The position numbers were made by a program, and so were the translations under genes. Below the pieces are notes generated by a model. The model was not told the DNA's origin. It worked only from the letters and a program-made list of their open reading frames with translations, and ran no database searches. A stretch of DNA of 64,000 nt. It comes from Thermodesulfobacteriota bacterium (GTDB taxonomy: Bacteria > Desulfobacterota > QYQD01). Shown piece by piece: positions 29,086-36,907 of the stretch; the stretch's first letter is position 1, and each line of letters opens with the position of its first letter. The DNA is taken from NCBI GenBank assembly GCA_031082315.1, contig JAVHLC010000012.1, positions 1 to 64,000 on the forward strand, read 5' to 3'.

Positions 29086-29697
29086 TTGATTATTTCCGTT
29101 AATACTGTCAATCCCCAACCCAGATTGATTAATCGAACAGTAGAGGTACTTCGTTCCGGCGGGATTATTGCTTATCCGACTGATACTGTATATGGGATAG
29201 GTTGTGATATTTTTAATAAAAAGGCTATAGAGAAGATTTACCAGATAAAACATAGGCCAAGGCATAAGCCCTTTAGTTTTATCTGCGCCGACCTTAAGAA
29301 TATCAGCGAATATGCCCACGTTTCCAACTTTGCCTATAAGATTATGAGAAAGCTGCTGCCCGGGCCCTATACATTTATCCTGGAGGGGTCCAGCCTGGTG
29401 CCAAAATTGATGCTTACCCGCCGCAGAACGGTTGGGATCAGGGTTCCTGACCATACCGTTTGTCTGGCTATAGTACGGGCATTGGGGCATCCTATTGTCA
29501 GCACCAGCGCTGCTGTAGGAGATTCTCAGATAATGACCGGGGACCCCGAAGAGATAGAAGAGAAATTAGGGTCTTCTTTGAACCTGGTTGTTGATGGGGG
29601 AATACTGTATCCCGAGCCTTCTACAGTAGTTTCGCTTATTGATGACAGCCCGGAAATAATACGCGCAGGAAAGGGAGGTATCAGTCTATTTAGCTAA
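29086..29697 (+). CDS. tsaC: L-threonylcarbamoyladenylate synthase (YrdC/Sua5 family)
   Basis: A 203-residue enzyme making threonylcarbamoyl-AMP from threonine, bicarbonate and ATP for the t6A modification of ANN-decoding tRNAs. It shows GGIIAYPTDTVYGIGCDIF, the KHRPRHKPFSFIC block (the family's K-R-x(3)-K-P-like site), PGPYTFIL and STSAAVGDSQ. It starts at TTG 29086 with GGGAGG upstream. It has no C-terminal Sua5 domain. Its 3' end overlaps that of the convergent ihfB-like gene by 12 bases. Confidence 0.88.
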   Translation: MIISVNTVNPQPRLINRTVEVLRSGGIIAYPTDTVYGIGCDIFNKKAIEKIYQIKHRPRHKPFSFICADLKNISEYAHVSNFAYKIMRKLLPGPYTFILEGSSLVPKLMLTRRRTVGIRVPDHTVCLAIVRALGHPIVSTSAAVGDSQIMTGDPEEIEEKLGSSLNLVVDGGILYPEPSTVVSLIDDSPEIIRAGKGGISLFS

Positions 29698-29964
29698 GGA
29701 CTTTTTAAGTTCTCTACCCATCTTGAAGAGGACTGTTCTCCTGGCCTTTAATTCCATTGCCGCCCCGGTCTTTGGATTTTTACTTAGGCGTGATTTCCTC
29801 ATCCGGGGATTAAAAGTGCCAAAACCTCTTATTTCTACACGCCTACCTTGAGATAGAGATTTTTGCATGGTTTCAAAAATGGTATCCACTATGACCTGTA
29901 TATCTTTTTTGTAATATTTAGGGAACCGTTCGCTTAGTTGATTTATTAGATCGCTTTTAACCAT
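29686..29964 (-). CDS. ihfB: Integration host factor-like HU/IHF protein
   Basis: A 92-residue DNA-bending protein. Start ATG 29964 is preceded by GAGGTG; an upstream in-frame ATG at 29994 has no RBS. The sequence runs MVKSDLINQLSERFPKYYKK, then RVEIRGFGTFNPRMRKSRLS, then KNPKTGAAMELKARRTVLFK. The DLINQLSERFP start and the sppA/rpsA neighbourhood point to the beta subunit. It is the last gene of the hisC-cmk-rpsA-sppA cluster. Confidence 0.85.
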   Translation of the reverse strand: MVKSDLINQLSERFPKYYKKDIQVIVDTIFETMQKSLSQGRRVEIRGFGTFNPRMRKSRLSKNPKTGAAMELKARRTVLFKMGRELKKSLAK

Positions 29965-30015
29965 AAGATACACCTCGTCATTCCAATGTTTCATTATTCC
30001 AATGGGGGAGAACCC

Positions 30016-30906
30016 CTAACTTCCTAATCCGGCCTCGAAAGAAAGTTTGTAGGGAATGTAGAAAAGCCCCTCTAGAACGCCCTCCCTAAAGGTGGTGTCC
30101 AGGATAAGTTCCCAGAAGGATATTCCTTTTTTCTTGGGGTATATCACTTCGGGCTCTTCTTTGAGGCCCGCCATCTGTCCGGCCGCTGCTATGGCCTCTT
30201 CCATATTCCCGAGTTTGTCAATCAGGCCCAGCTCCATGGCCTGTTTACCGGAGAAAATCCGGCCATCGGCTATTTCCCGGATTTTTTCTTGAGGCATTTT
30301 GCGTCCGCTGGCCACAACTTCTACAAACTGGGATTGTACATCATCTATGACTCCCTGAACCATGGCCTTTTCTTTGGCCGTCATTTCCCGGGTTGGGGAG
30401 CCTGCGTCCTTTAATTCGCCGCTTTTTAAAGAGCTTACTTTCAGGCCGATTTTACGTAATAGTTCCTCTGCGTTGGCAAACTTCATAATAACACCGATGC
30501 TGCCGGTTATCGTCCCGGGATTGGCTATGATCTTATTTGCCCCTACCGCTATATAATAGCCGCCGGAGGCAGCTATGGAGCCGCAGGAGGCGACCACCGG
30601 TTTTACCTGGCCGGCCCTTTTTACCTCAGTATATATTTCCTGAGAAGCGCCCACTATGCCGCCCGGACTGTCGATACGGACAACAATGGCCTTAATCTGC
30701 GGGTTTTTACGTAAGGCCGAAAGGCCCTGGATGGTTTCTTTAGAGTCTGTGATTAACCCGTTTATTTCAACTATGCCAATTTTTTCGCCCGGCGCTAATA
30801 GCCGCCCTTGGTCGCCGACCCAGGCAAATATAAAGACAATAACAATGAGTCCGAAAAAAATAGAGGCCAGAATGGCTAACCCGAATAAGATCGGATGCTT
30901 TTTCAT
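30016..30906 (-). CDS. sppA: Signal peptide peptidase SppA (short form)
   Basis: A 296-residue inner-membrane serine protease that degrades cleaved signal peptides. One N-terminal membrane helix (LFGLAILASIFFGLIVIVFI) precedes an S49 domain. The likely nucleophile is Ser114 in IAASGGYYIAVGANK and the general base Lys166 in SGELKDAG. The length fits the single-domain form that assembles as an octamer, as in Gram-positives, rather than the 67-kDa E. coli form. It follows rpsA after 16 bases. Confidence 0.92.
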   Translation of the reverse strand: MKKHPILFGLAILASIFFGLIVIVFIFAWVGDQGRLLAPGEKIGIVEINGLITDSKETIQGLSALRKNPQIKAIVVRIDSPGGIVGASQEIYTEVKRAGQVKPVVASCGSIAASGGYYIAVGANKIIANPGTITGSIGVIMKFANAEELLRKIGLKVSSLKSGELKDAGSPTREMTAKEKAMVQGVIDDVQSQFVEVVASGRKMPQEKIREIADGRIFSGKQAMELGLIDKLGNMEEAIAAAGQMAGLKEEPEVIYPKKKGISFWELILDTTFREGVLEGLFYIPYKLSFEAGLGS

Positions 30907-30922
30907 GTCTTATGGCGTTTTA

Positions 30923-32698
30923 TTAATGGTTATTGGCGAGTTCTCTTTTTAAAAGATCTCCCAGAGTAGATGTAGCGTTTTCATCCTTGGCGAGATAGCC
31001 ATTAGCTGAAGATTTCTCTTCTTCTATTTCCAGTTTTTTTATGGATAAACCAATCTTCTTTTTTTCCGGTGAGATATTTATCACCTGGGCAGTAACCATA
31101 TCACCCGTCTTGTAAAGTTCACGTATATCCTTCGATTTATCCCGGCTGACTTCCGATGCATGCACCAACCCTTCGATGCCTTCTTCCAACTGGATAAAGA
31201 TACCGAAGTCCGTGATGTTTGTTATAGCGCCGGTTACCCTGGTTCCTGCGGGATAGACGCTGGAGACCTTGCTCCAGGGATCGGGCTGCAATTGCTTGAC
31301 TCCGAGGGAGAATTTTTTATGTTCGCTGTCTATACCCAGGACAATGGCCTTAATAAGCTGCCCCTTTTTGTAGAGTTCGGCCGGATGTTTAATCTTTTTC
31401 GTCCAGGAAAGGTCAGAGATATGTATCAGGCCGTCGATCTCTTCCTCTATACCGATAAATATCCCGAAGTCCGTAATGTTCTTGATCTTCCCTTCAATTA
31501 CCGTTCCTACCGGATATTTTTCTGCTATAACGTCCCAGGGGTTAGGTTTCACCTGCTTTAACCCCAGAGAAATGCGTTTGGCCGTGGCATCCGTATTCAG
31601 GACCATTACCTCAACAGTGTCGCCCATGGACAGCACTTGATGCGGATGGCGAATCTTCTTGTTCCACGACATCTCTGAAATGTGTACCAAGCCCTCCACA
31701 CCTTCTTCCAACTCAACGAAGGCGCCGTATTCGGCGAGGCTGACTACCCTTCCCTGAACCCGTGCACCGGGCGGATATTTATCTGTAACTGATTCCCATG
31801 GATCAGAGATTAGCTGTTTTAATCCCAGCGAAATCTTTTCGTTACCCCGGTCAACGCTCAGGATTTTTGCCTTTATGGCGTCGCCGGGTCTATATACACC
31901 GGAGGGATGCTCTACTCTCCCCCAGGACATATCGGTTATATGTAAAAGGCCATCAATGCCTCCCAGATCGACAAATATGCCGTAGTCAGTGATATTTTTG
32001 ACCTTTCCTTCTACCGTTTGTCCTTCCGCAATTGTAGAAAGCGTTTTGTTTTTCAATGCCTTTCTTTCTTCGTTTAAAAGGGCCCGCCGTGAGAGAATGA
32101 CGTTAGAGCGGTCTCTGTTTATTTTTAATATCCTGAAACGATATTTATTGCCGATGAGACTTTCCGCGTCCTTGATCGGCCGTAGATCGGCTTGAGATGC
32201 GGGCAAAAATGCATTGATGCCGATATCTACATTAAAGCCGCCCTTAACCTTCCCCACTATCTTGCCTTCTATACTGGAACCCTCGCTGAAGTTTTGCTCG
32301 ATGGTATCCCAGGACTTGATTCTATCGGCCCGTTTTTTAGACAGTAAGGATAAGCCATCCTCCCGGCCTCGCCTTTCCAGGTAAACATCTATTGTTTCTC
32401 CGACAGAGGCCTGCACCTGACCATCTTCGCCTGTGAATTCTTCAATAGGCACCTGACCCTCTGACTTACAGCCTACGTCAACCACCACATAGTCTCTGTT
32501 AATACTTATAATCTTGCCATGAAGAATCTCACCGTTCTGGATCGTCTTCAGGCTCTCTTCATAAAGTTTATTAAATTCCAGCGATTCGGCGGCCTCCTGC
32601 CTGCGGTGGGCCGTGTCCTGTTTATTCTCTTCGCTGTCGGACTTAAGCAGGTCTGTTTTTGATATTTCTTCCGTTGTGGTGTGGTCTTTTATGTCCAT
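30923..32698 (-). CDS. rpsA: 30S ribosomal protein S1
   Basis: A 591-residue protein with six S1 RNA-binding repeats (about 55-120, 140-205, 223-292, 308-378, 395-464 and 481-550); the last four share the pattern ITDFGIFIxLEEGIEGLVHxS. It brings mRNA to the small subunit and unfolds structured leaders. An acidic N-terminal tail carries the ribosome-docking role. Start ATG 32698 follows AGGGAG. Between rpsA and cmk there is a 108-base gap with its own promoter. Confidence 0.96.
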   Translation of the reverse strand: MDIKDHTTTEEISKTDLLKSDSEENKQDTAHRRQEAAESLEFNKLYEESLKTIQNGEILHGKIISINRDYVVVDVGCKSEGQVPIEEFTGEDGQVQASVGETIDVYLERRGREDGLSLLSKKRADRIKSWDTIEQNFSEGSSIEGKIVGKVKGGFNVDIGINAFLPASQADLRPIKDAESLIGNKYRFRILKINRDRSNVILSRRALLNEERKALKNKTLSTIAEGQTVEGKVKNITDYGIFVDLGGIDGLLHITDMSWGRVEHPSGVYRPGDAIKAKILSVDRGNEKISLGLKQLISDPWESVTDKYPPGARVQGRVVSLAEYGAFVELEEGVEGLVHISEMSWNKKIRHPHQVLSMGDTVEVMVLNTDATAKRISLGLKQVKPNPWDVIAEKYPVGTVIEGKIKNITDFGIFIGIEEEIDGLIHISDLSWTKKIKHPAELYKKGQLIKAIVLGIDSEHKKFSLGVKQLQPDPWSKVSSVYPAGTRVTGAITNITDFGIFIQLEEGIEGLVHASEVSRDKSKDIRELYKTGDMVTAQVINISPEKKKIGLSIKKLEIEEEKSSANGYLAKDENATSTLGDLLKRELANNH

Positions 32699-32738
32699 TA
32701 ATCAACAATTCTCCCTATTTTCAATAACTATTGTGTAG

Positions 32739-32767
32739 TATATAACAAACTGAGGCGGAAAGTTCAA
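32739..32767 (-). promoter_or_regulatory. Sigma-70 promoter of rpsA
   Basis: On the minus strand TTGAAC (32767-32762) and TATATA (32744-32739) are separated by exactly 17 bases, giving a start site near 32732 and a leader of about 35 bases with RBS AGGGAG. This lets rpsA be expressed apart from hisC-cmk. Consensus match only. Confidence 0.55.
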
Positions 32768-32806
32768 CCTGTTTCACGGATTTAATATCTAAAAAGCGGG
32801 GAGAAG

Positions 32807-33532
32807 CTAAACCTGCTTGTGCGCAGCTCGCAGGCAAGCCGTGAGAGCGGTCTTTTCTTCTGTCTTGGCCAGCATAAAGACAATTACCTCATCTATGCTT
32901 TTGCCTGTACTATCTACAAAAATAGCATCCGGGGCGGGTATTAACGGGGCTACGGCCCGGCTGCTGTCGTCAGCATCTCTTTTTAACATCTCTTTACAGA
33001 CCTGTTCGTAATCCAGGTTATTGCCTTTTTGCAGTAGTTCTTTGTGCCTTCTTGAGGCCCTTTCTTCCGGTGAGGCGTCCAGATAAAATTTGACATCGGC
33101 ATCGGGAAAGACCACGGTTCCCATGTCTCTTCCTTCCGCCACTACGCTGCCCCTTTTGCCGATGTCCCTTTGCATCTCCAGCAAGGATTCTCTGACCATC
33201 GGCTTGGCCGAGATATATGATGAAAGCATGCTGATCTCCGGGGACCGGATTTCTTCACTGACATCCTCTCCGGCCAGGATAACCGTTAGTTTGCCGCCGT
33301 TATAGATCAGGGCGATGGCGGGCTTGCGGCACAGCTTTTCCAGGTCTTCTTCCTTATCGGGGTTAAGATTATTTTTTTGGGCAGCAAGCGCTAAGGCCCT
33401 ATATAAGGCGCCGGTGTCCAGATACACATACCCCAGAATATCGGCTAATTTCTTACTCACAGTGCTTTTACCCGCACCGGCCGGCCCGTCTATAGTTATG
33501 AGCAACCCCTTCGGGATTCTATCATCAGCCAC
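32807..33532 (-). CDS. cmk: Cytidylate kinase
   Basis: A 241-residue NMP kinase phosphorylating CMP/dCMP. From GTG 33532 the P-loop is GPAGAGKS (16-23); further blocks are YLDTGALYRALAL, the CMP-binding insert, VVAEGRDMGTVVFPDADVKF and RDADDSSRAVAPL. GTG 33532 overlaps the hisC stop by 8 bases and has AGAGG about 12 bases upstream. The longer frame to ATG 33592 runs inside hisC and adds 20 unconserved residues. Pairing with rpsA is near-universal in Proteobacteria. Confidence 0.93.
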   Translation of the reverse strand: MADDRIPKGLLITIDGPAGAGKSTVSKKLADILGYVYLDTGALYRALALAAQKNNLNPDKEEDLEKLCRKPAIALIYNGGKLTVILAGEDVSEEIRSPEISMLSSYISAKPMVRESLLEMQRDIGKRGSVVAEGRDMGTVVFPDADVKFYLDASPEERASRRHKELLQKGNNLDYEQVCKEMLKRDADDSSRAVAPLIPAPDAIFVDSTGKSIDEVIVFMLAKTEEKTALTACLRAAHKQV

Positions 33533-34625
33533 GGGGTTCCATGACCTCTTTAAATGCGCCCAGAAATCGCTTATTTTCCGCCGGGAGGCCAACGGTTATG
33601 CGGATGTAATCGGGCAATTTGTAGGCATGCATGGGCCTTACAATAACCCCTTTGCGAAGGAGCTTTTCGTAAACCGCCTTGCCATCCGTTTTTATGTCTA
33701 TAAGAAAAAAATTGGTCTGGGTGGGAAGACAGCGGTAACCAAGGCGCCCGACTTCACCCCTTAGATAATTGAGACCTTCTTCTACCATTTTTTTTGTTCC
33801 GGCCAGGTGTTCTTCATCACTCAGCGCCGCCAGGGCGCCCACCTGGGCCAGGGAATTGACATTAAAAGGCTGTCTGATGCGGTTTATATATTCGGAGAGT
33901 TCTTTTTTCATTACCCCGTAGCCGATACGAAGTCCGGCCAGACCATAGGCCTTGGAGAAGGTCCTTAAGGTTATGACCAGATAGGGGGAATCAAGGTAAT
34001 CTAGCCCGCAGAAGGTGCTATCCGTGGTAACAAAGTCATAATAGGCCTCGTCGGCCACCACGATCACACCCGGCGGGATGTCTTTTAAAAATTGTTCAAA
34101 GGCCTTTTTTGCCACTACAGTCCCCATGGGATTATTGGGGTTGTCTAGAAATATTACCTTTGTCCCGGCGGTGACTGCTTTTGCTATCCCAGCCGGGTCA
34201 TGGCTGCCTTTCTTCAGCGGCACGACTATATTTCGGCCGCCTACGGCCTGCACCATTTTTCTATAGACCAGGAAGGTGGGATCGCTGCTGATGGCCTCGT
34301 CGCCGGGGTTAAGAAAGGTGCGCACAATCAGCTCGATCAGTTCATTAGAGCCGTTGCCGAGGACGATGTTTTCTGTACTAAGACCGAGTTTTTCGCTTAA
34401 GCCTTGTTTCAGATAATAGCCACTACCATCCGGGTAACGGTGCAACTTGCCAAGGGCGGCTTTGATAGCCTCCACCGCCTTTTGCGATGGGCCCAGGGCA
34501 TTTTCGTTTGAGGCCAGTTTTATAGAGTTTCTTACACCATATTCCCTTTCCAATTCTTCGATTGGTTTGCCGGGCGGGTAGGGGGTCAGATTTTGGATAT
34601 AATCTGCGACCAAGGGCTTGGCCAT
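33525..34625 (-). CDS. hisC: Histidinol-phosphate aminotransferase
   Basis: A 366-residue fold-type I PLP enzyme of histidine biosynthesis. Blocks: IKLASNENALGPS, YPDGSGYYLK, GNGSNELIELI, NPNNPMGT, VVADEAYYDF, and the PLP lysine Lys225 in TLRTFSKAYGLAGLR, then RPMHAY. ATG 34625 is favoured over ATG 34634, because AAGGAG lies 9 bases before the former and directly abuts the latter. No other his genes are present. The family also serves tyrosine/phenylalanine transamination. Confidence 0.93.
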   Translation of the reverse strand: MAKPLVADYIQNLTPYPPGKPIEELEREYGVRNSIKLASNENALGPSQKAVEAIKAALGKLHRYPDGSGYYLKQGLSEKLGLSTENIVLGNGSNELIELIVRTFLNPGDEAISSDPTFLVYRKMVQAVGGRNIVVPLKKGSHDPAGIAKAVTAGTKVIFLDNPNNPMGTVVAKKAFEQFLKDIPPGVIVVADEAYYDFVTTDSTFCGLDYLDSPYLVITLRTFSKAYGLAGLRIGYGVMKKELSEYINRIRQPFNVNSLAQVGALAALSDEEHLAGTKKMVEEGLNYLRGEVGRLGYRCLPTQTNFFLIDIKTDGKAVYEKLLRKGVIVRPMHAYKLPDYIRITVGLPAENKRFLGAFKEVMEPRG

Positions 34626-34634
34626 GATCTCCAT

Positions 34635-35081
34635 CTCCTTCGTTCGTCTGAGGCAGGTGGCTACCGGTTACGTAGTAATTTCGATCAATTCGTAAAAAAG
34701 CCTTTTCACCGCAGAGCACGCAAAGCGCGCAGAGAAAAACTGTAAACTATTCAATATGTTATCTCGGCGTTCTCAGCGATCTCTGTGGTAAAATTTTACT
34801 TTTTACGAGCTCATCAATTTTGGTAGCCGCAGGCTTTAACCTTCGTTTAAGTCCTTTACATAAGACGCATATTCATACTCCACCTCACCTTAAAAAGCAA
34901 CCTGCTTTTGCCATCTTGCAGCCACATGATGTCGTCTAAAAACGGCAAAGAAATGTCGCATGACAGGTATTTTAAGAAAGGAGATAACCTAAATTGAGCG
35001 ATTGTCGAGTTTGCCGGAGATGGAAGGAAGCGGGTGCTTTGCTACACTGAATTAGGCGAAGTTGCTGTCCTGTTTTTCATA
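34635..35081. other. Intergenic region, repeat but no gene
   Basis: It holds a CACAGAG-type repeat (about 34706-34809) bounded by TCGTAAAAAAG and CTTTTTACGAG, which are inverted copies. The rest (34810-35081) shows no credible frame on either strand; an AAGGAGAT at 34978 is not followed by an open frame. Confidence 0.6.
34706..34809. repeat. CACAGAG/CTCTGTG repeat, copy 2
   Basis: A short copy: CACCGCAGAGCACGCAAAGC on the left and GATCTCTGTGGTAAAATTTT on the right, followed by TTTACGAG. Same family as 3179-3429. Confidence 0.5.
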
Positions 35082-35404
35082 TCAAGACCGTATCATTGTC
35101 AAAATCATCTTGAAATTCTTTAATGCTCTCAAAGCATGCGGTTGATTGGCGGGCATTATAATCATCTCACCTTTAAGCGAATAGGCTTGCCGGAGATGAC
35201 AATTTCTGCCTCACCTTTGAGAAGATAAACCAAAGCGTCAAATGGTGCAGTATGTTCACTCAATCCTTGCCCCTCATCAAAGGCAAAAAAGGTTACTGTA
35301 CCTGTCTTTTTATCAATTATCGTTCGGCTCACCACAGAGCCTTCTTGATAATCTGCCAAATCAGTTAATCTTATCACTTGCGCTACAAGCCTTCCCATGC
35401 CCAT
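35082..35404 (-). pseudogene. Small cupin-domain protein, frameshifted
   Basis: From ATG 35404 (AAGGAAC upstream) the frame reads MGMGRLVAQVIRLTDLADYQ, then EGSVVSRTIIDKKTGTVTFF, then FDEGQGLSEHTAPFDALVYL, and stops at TGA 35162 after KPIRLKVR. The next frame continues the cupin fold without a break: GEMIIMPANQPHALRALKNF, then KMILTMIRS, to TGA 35082. One missing base near 35168 explains both halves. The metal-binding His/Glu motifs are split between them (EHTAPFDA in the first, NQPHAL in the second). Intact relatives are about 110 residues. It may be a real mutation or an assembly error. Function unknown. Confidence 0.65.
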
Positions 35405-35638
35405 TTGTTCCTTATTATGCACCATCCTTTTCACCCCCATTATTTTTTCAGGCAATTTCGCACAACGATAGTTCAAGGCTACCAAATAATTTATGAAATT
35501 TATGGACATCCCGGATTCCCAGGCCACGGTCGAGGAATCCAACATGAAGACTGTTTGTTTGCCGTCAGGCCCTTTGCGCAGAGCTGTTGTTATCTGTCCG
35601 GCGCAGGCAGTCTTTAAAAACAAAAGCGCCTTTGCAAG
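35405..35638. other. Spacer between cupin and antitoxin genes
   Basis: An open frame runs upstream of the cupin start to 35623, but its residues are unlike cupins and it has no RBS. It contains TTATGAAATTTATGGACATC, resembling TATAAATTTATGGACGTTCC at 36210-36231. Nothing else recognised. Confidence 0.4.
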
Positions 35639-35833
35639 TCAGGCAGACAAAACATACTTCTCGATCCGATCAATTTTCTTAATAATTTCTTCACTGGGTT
35701 TACAGGACTGAATATCTTTCTTCAATTCTTCTAATTGATATTCAATGTTCAGTTTAACTTTCTCTTCCATATAGGACTGTTTAAATTCAGGAACAGAAAG
35801 CTGTTTTTGAAAGTACTTTTTTGCGGTATTCAT
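35639..35833 (-). CDS. Antitoxin-like small protein
   Basis: A 64-residue highly charged, helical protein (MNTAKKYFQKQLSVPEFKQS, then YMEEKVKLNIEYQLEELKKD). It lacks the helix-turn-helix that full-length HigA/XRE antitoxins carry, but the position directly after a RelE-like toxin gene, with a 4-base ATGA overlap, makes it the probable antitoxin. Either the antitoxin is truncated or it belongs to a short non-DNA-binding class. Confidence 0.6.
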   Translation of the reverse strand: MNTAKKYFQKQLSVPEFKQSYMEEKVKLNIEYQLEELKKDIQSCKPSEEIIKKIDRIEKYVLSA

Positions 35834-36138
35834 TTTTCACCTCTCAATGCTTTACGGATCGATATTGTCTTTTCTATCTCACCTTTTGGCGTTTTTTGTT
35901 CCTTTTTTACAAAACCATGCGTAAAAATAATCTGCCGTTTTGACTCATAGAAGTAAAAGCTTCTGGAAATTCTATTCTCAACACTTACCCTGAGTTCAAA
36001 TATCCCGTCACTCTTTAGCTCAACCAGTTTGTCAATATACGCAAATATTTTAGCACGTTCTTTGAGAGACAGGCTCTCCAGGAATTCTATCATTGGCGAC
36101 TTGCCGTTAATTTCCGCAAAATCATAAGTAAAATTCAT
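35830..36138 (-). CDS. RelE/HigB-family toxin (Gp49-like)
   Basis: A 102-residue protein with the phage Gp49/HigB pattern: MIEFLESLSLKERAKIFAYI at the N-terminus, then ELRVSVENRISRSFYFYESK, RQIIFTHGFVKKEQKTPKGE and IEKTISIRKAL. The HGFxKKxxKTPxxEI block is diagnostic of this toxin family, which cleaves mRNA on ribosomes. Toxin-first gene order, as here, is typical for higBA. Regulation would come from the promoter upstream of 36138, which I could not identify. Confidence 0.8.
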   Translation of the reverse strand: MNFTYDFAEINGKSPMIEFLESLSLKERAKIFAYIDKLVELKSDGIFELRVSVENRISRSFYFYESKRQIIFTHGFVKKEQKTPKGEIEKTISIRKALRGEK

Positions 36139-36591
36139 TTATTACCTCAATTTCCTGAAGGGTGGACGCGCCAATCTGCTGTTATCTGCCGTTACGGGCA
36201 ACAAGAAACTTATAAATTTATGGACGTTCCTCATTTTTCCAAAGGTGCCTATTTCTACTCTGGCTGAATGCCAGAAATTCCCCCCTGACAAATGTGTTGC
36301 CGATCTCTATTGTGGCTCTCGTATCTTCGCTATATGCATCGGAATTGTCAAATGTTTTCTATAGCCGTGCCTTACCATATGAAACACACATGTCTCAAGG
36401 AGGCACAAGGAACAATGAGAATAATCCCCCCTCACACCCCTTTGCTAAAGGGGGAATTTAAAGTCCCCCTTTGGAAAAGGGGGATACCGGGGTCTTTTCA
36501 GGTGAAAATAGGGGGTTATAACCTCTATAGGCCGGGTAACATGGTCATTTATTTAAGTTTTTCCGGGATGTGCCGATAACCATATAACATT
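36139..36591. other. Intergenic region with C6/G6 inverted repeat
   Basis: No gene seen. At 36423-36483 lies a copy of a C/G-tract repeat: AATCCCCCCTCACACCCCTT, then AAAGGGGGAATTTAAAGTCC and CCCTTTGGAAAAGGGGGAT. The remainder is unremarkable. A plus-strand frame of 95 codons across it only translates the repeat. Confidence 0.6.
36423..36483. repeat. C6/G6 inverted repeat, copy 1
   Basis: Alternating CCCCC and GGGGG tracts with TTTGCTAAAG and TTTGGAAAAG centres make two stacked hairpins. The family is shared with 42060-42100 and 52815-52862. Confidence 0.65.
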
Positions 36592-36738
36592 ATGAAGGAC
36601 TTAGGTTATGTTCAGATTCTGACCCTGGTTACCTTTACCTTCCTTGGTGTCTGCTGGGTCGGAGTGGTTATCTATGGACTGGCTTCGCCCGTTTATGATT
36701 TTCTTAAGAGGATCGTAGAGAAATCCAGAGAATCATAA
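36592..36738 (+). CDS. Small single-span membrane protein
   Basis: A 48-residue frame from ATG 36592: MKDLGYVQILTLVTFTFLGV, CWVGVVIYGLASPVYDFLKR, IVEKSRES. Residues 7-29 form a clear membrane helix, followed by a basic tail. No strong RBS is visible. It lies directly upstream of a repeat and convergent with the hybrid kinase gene. The composition is protein-like, but reality and function are uncertain. Confidence 0.45.
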   Translation: MKDLGYVQILTLVTFTFLGVCWVGVVIYGLASPVYDFLKRIVEKSRES

Positions 36739-36747
36739 CGAATTATT

Positions 36748-36905
36748 GTTCATCCGGAACTACCGTTCCGGATTTACGCCTTCAGCCATCAGCCGTCACC
36801 ATGTTTGTTATCCGTTATCCGTTAACCGTTGTCCGATATTTTCTTTCGGTAAACGGTCAACAGTGAACGGTGGACCGGCTTCATGCTGATAGCTGAGTGC
36901 TAAAA
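36748..36905. repeat. CATCCGGAAA-ended element, copy D (inverted, composite)
   Basis: It begins GTTCATCCGGAACTACCGTT, the reverse complement of the right end of copy A, followed by CAGCCATCAGCCGTCA. The centre (36804-36874) is a GTTAACCGTTGTCCG/CGGTGGACC unit of the other repeat family, so the copy looks composite or nested. It ends with GCTGATAGCTGAGTGC three bases from the hybrid kinase stop. Confidence 0.6.
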
Positions 36906-36907
36906 GT

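Noticed and set aside
35405-35623. N-terminal extension of the cupin frame
   Set aside because: The extension has no similarity to cupins, and a better start with AAGGAAC lies at 35404.
36292-36579. Plus-strand frame of 95 codons
   Set aside because: Most of it is the translated C6/G6 repeat and no RBS or domain is visible.
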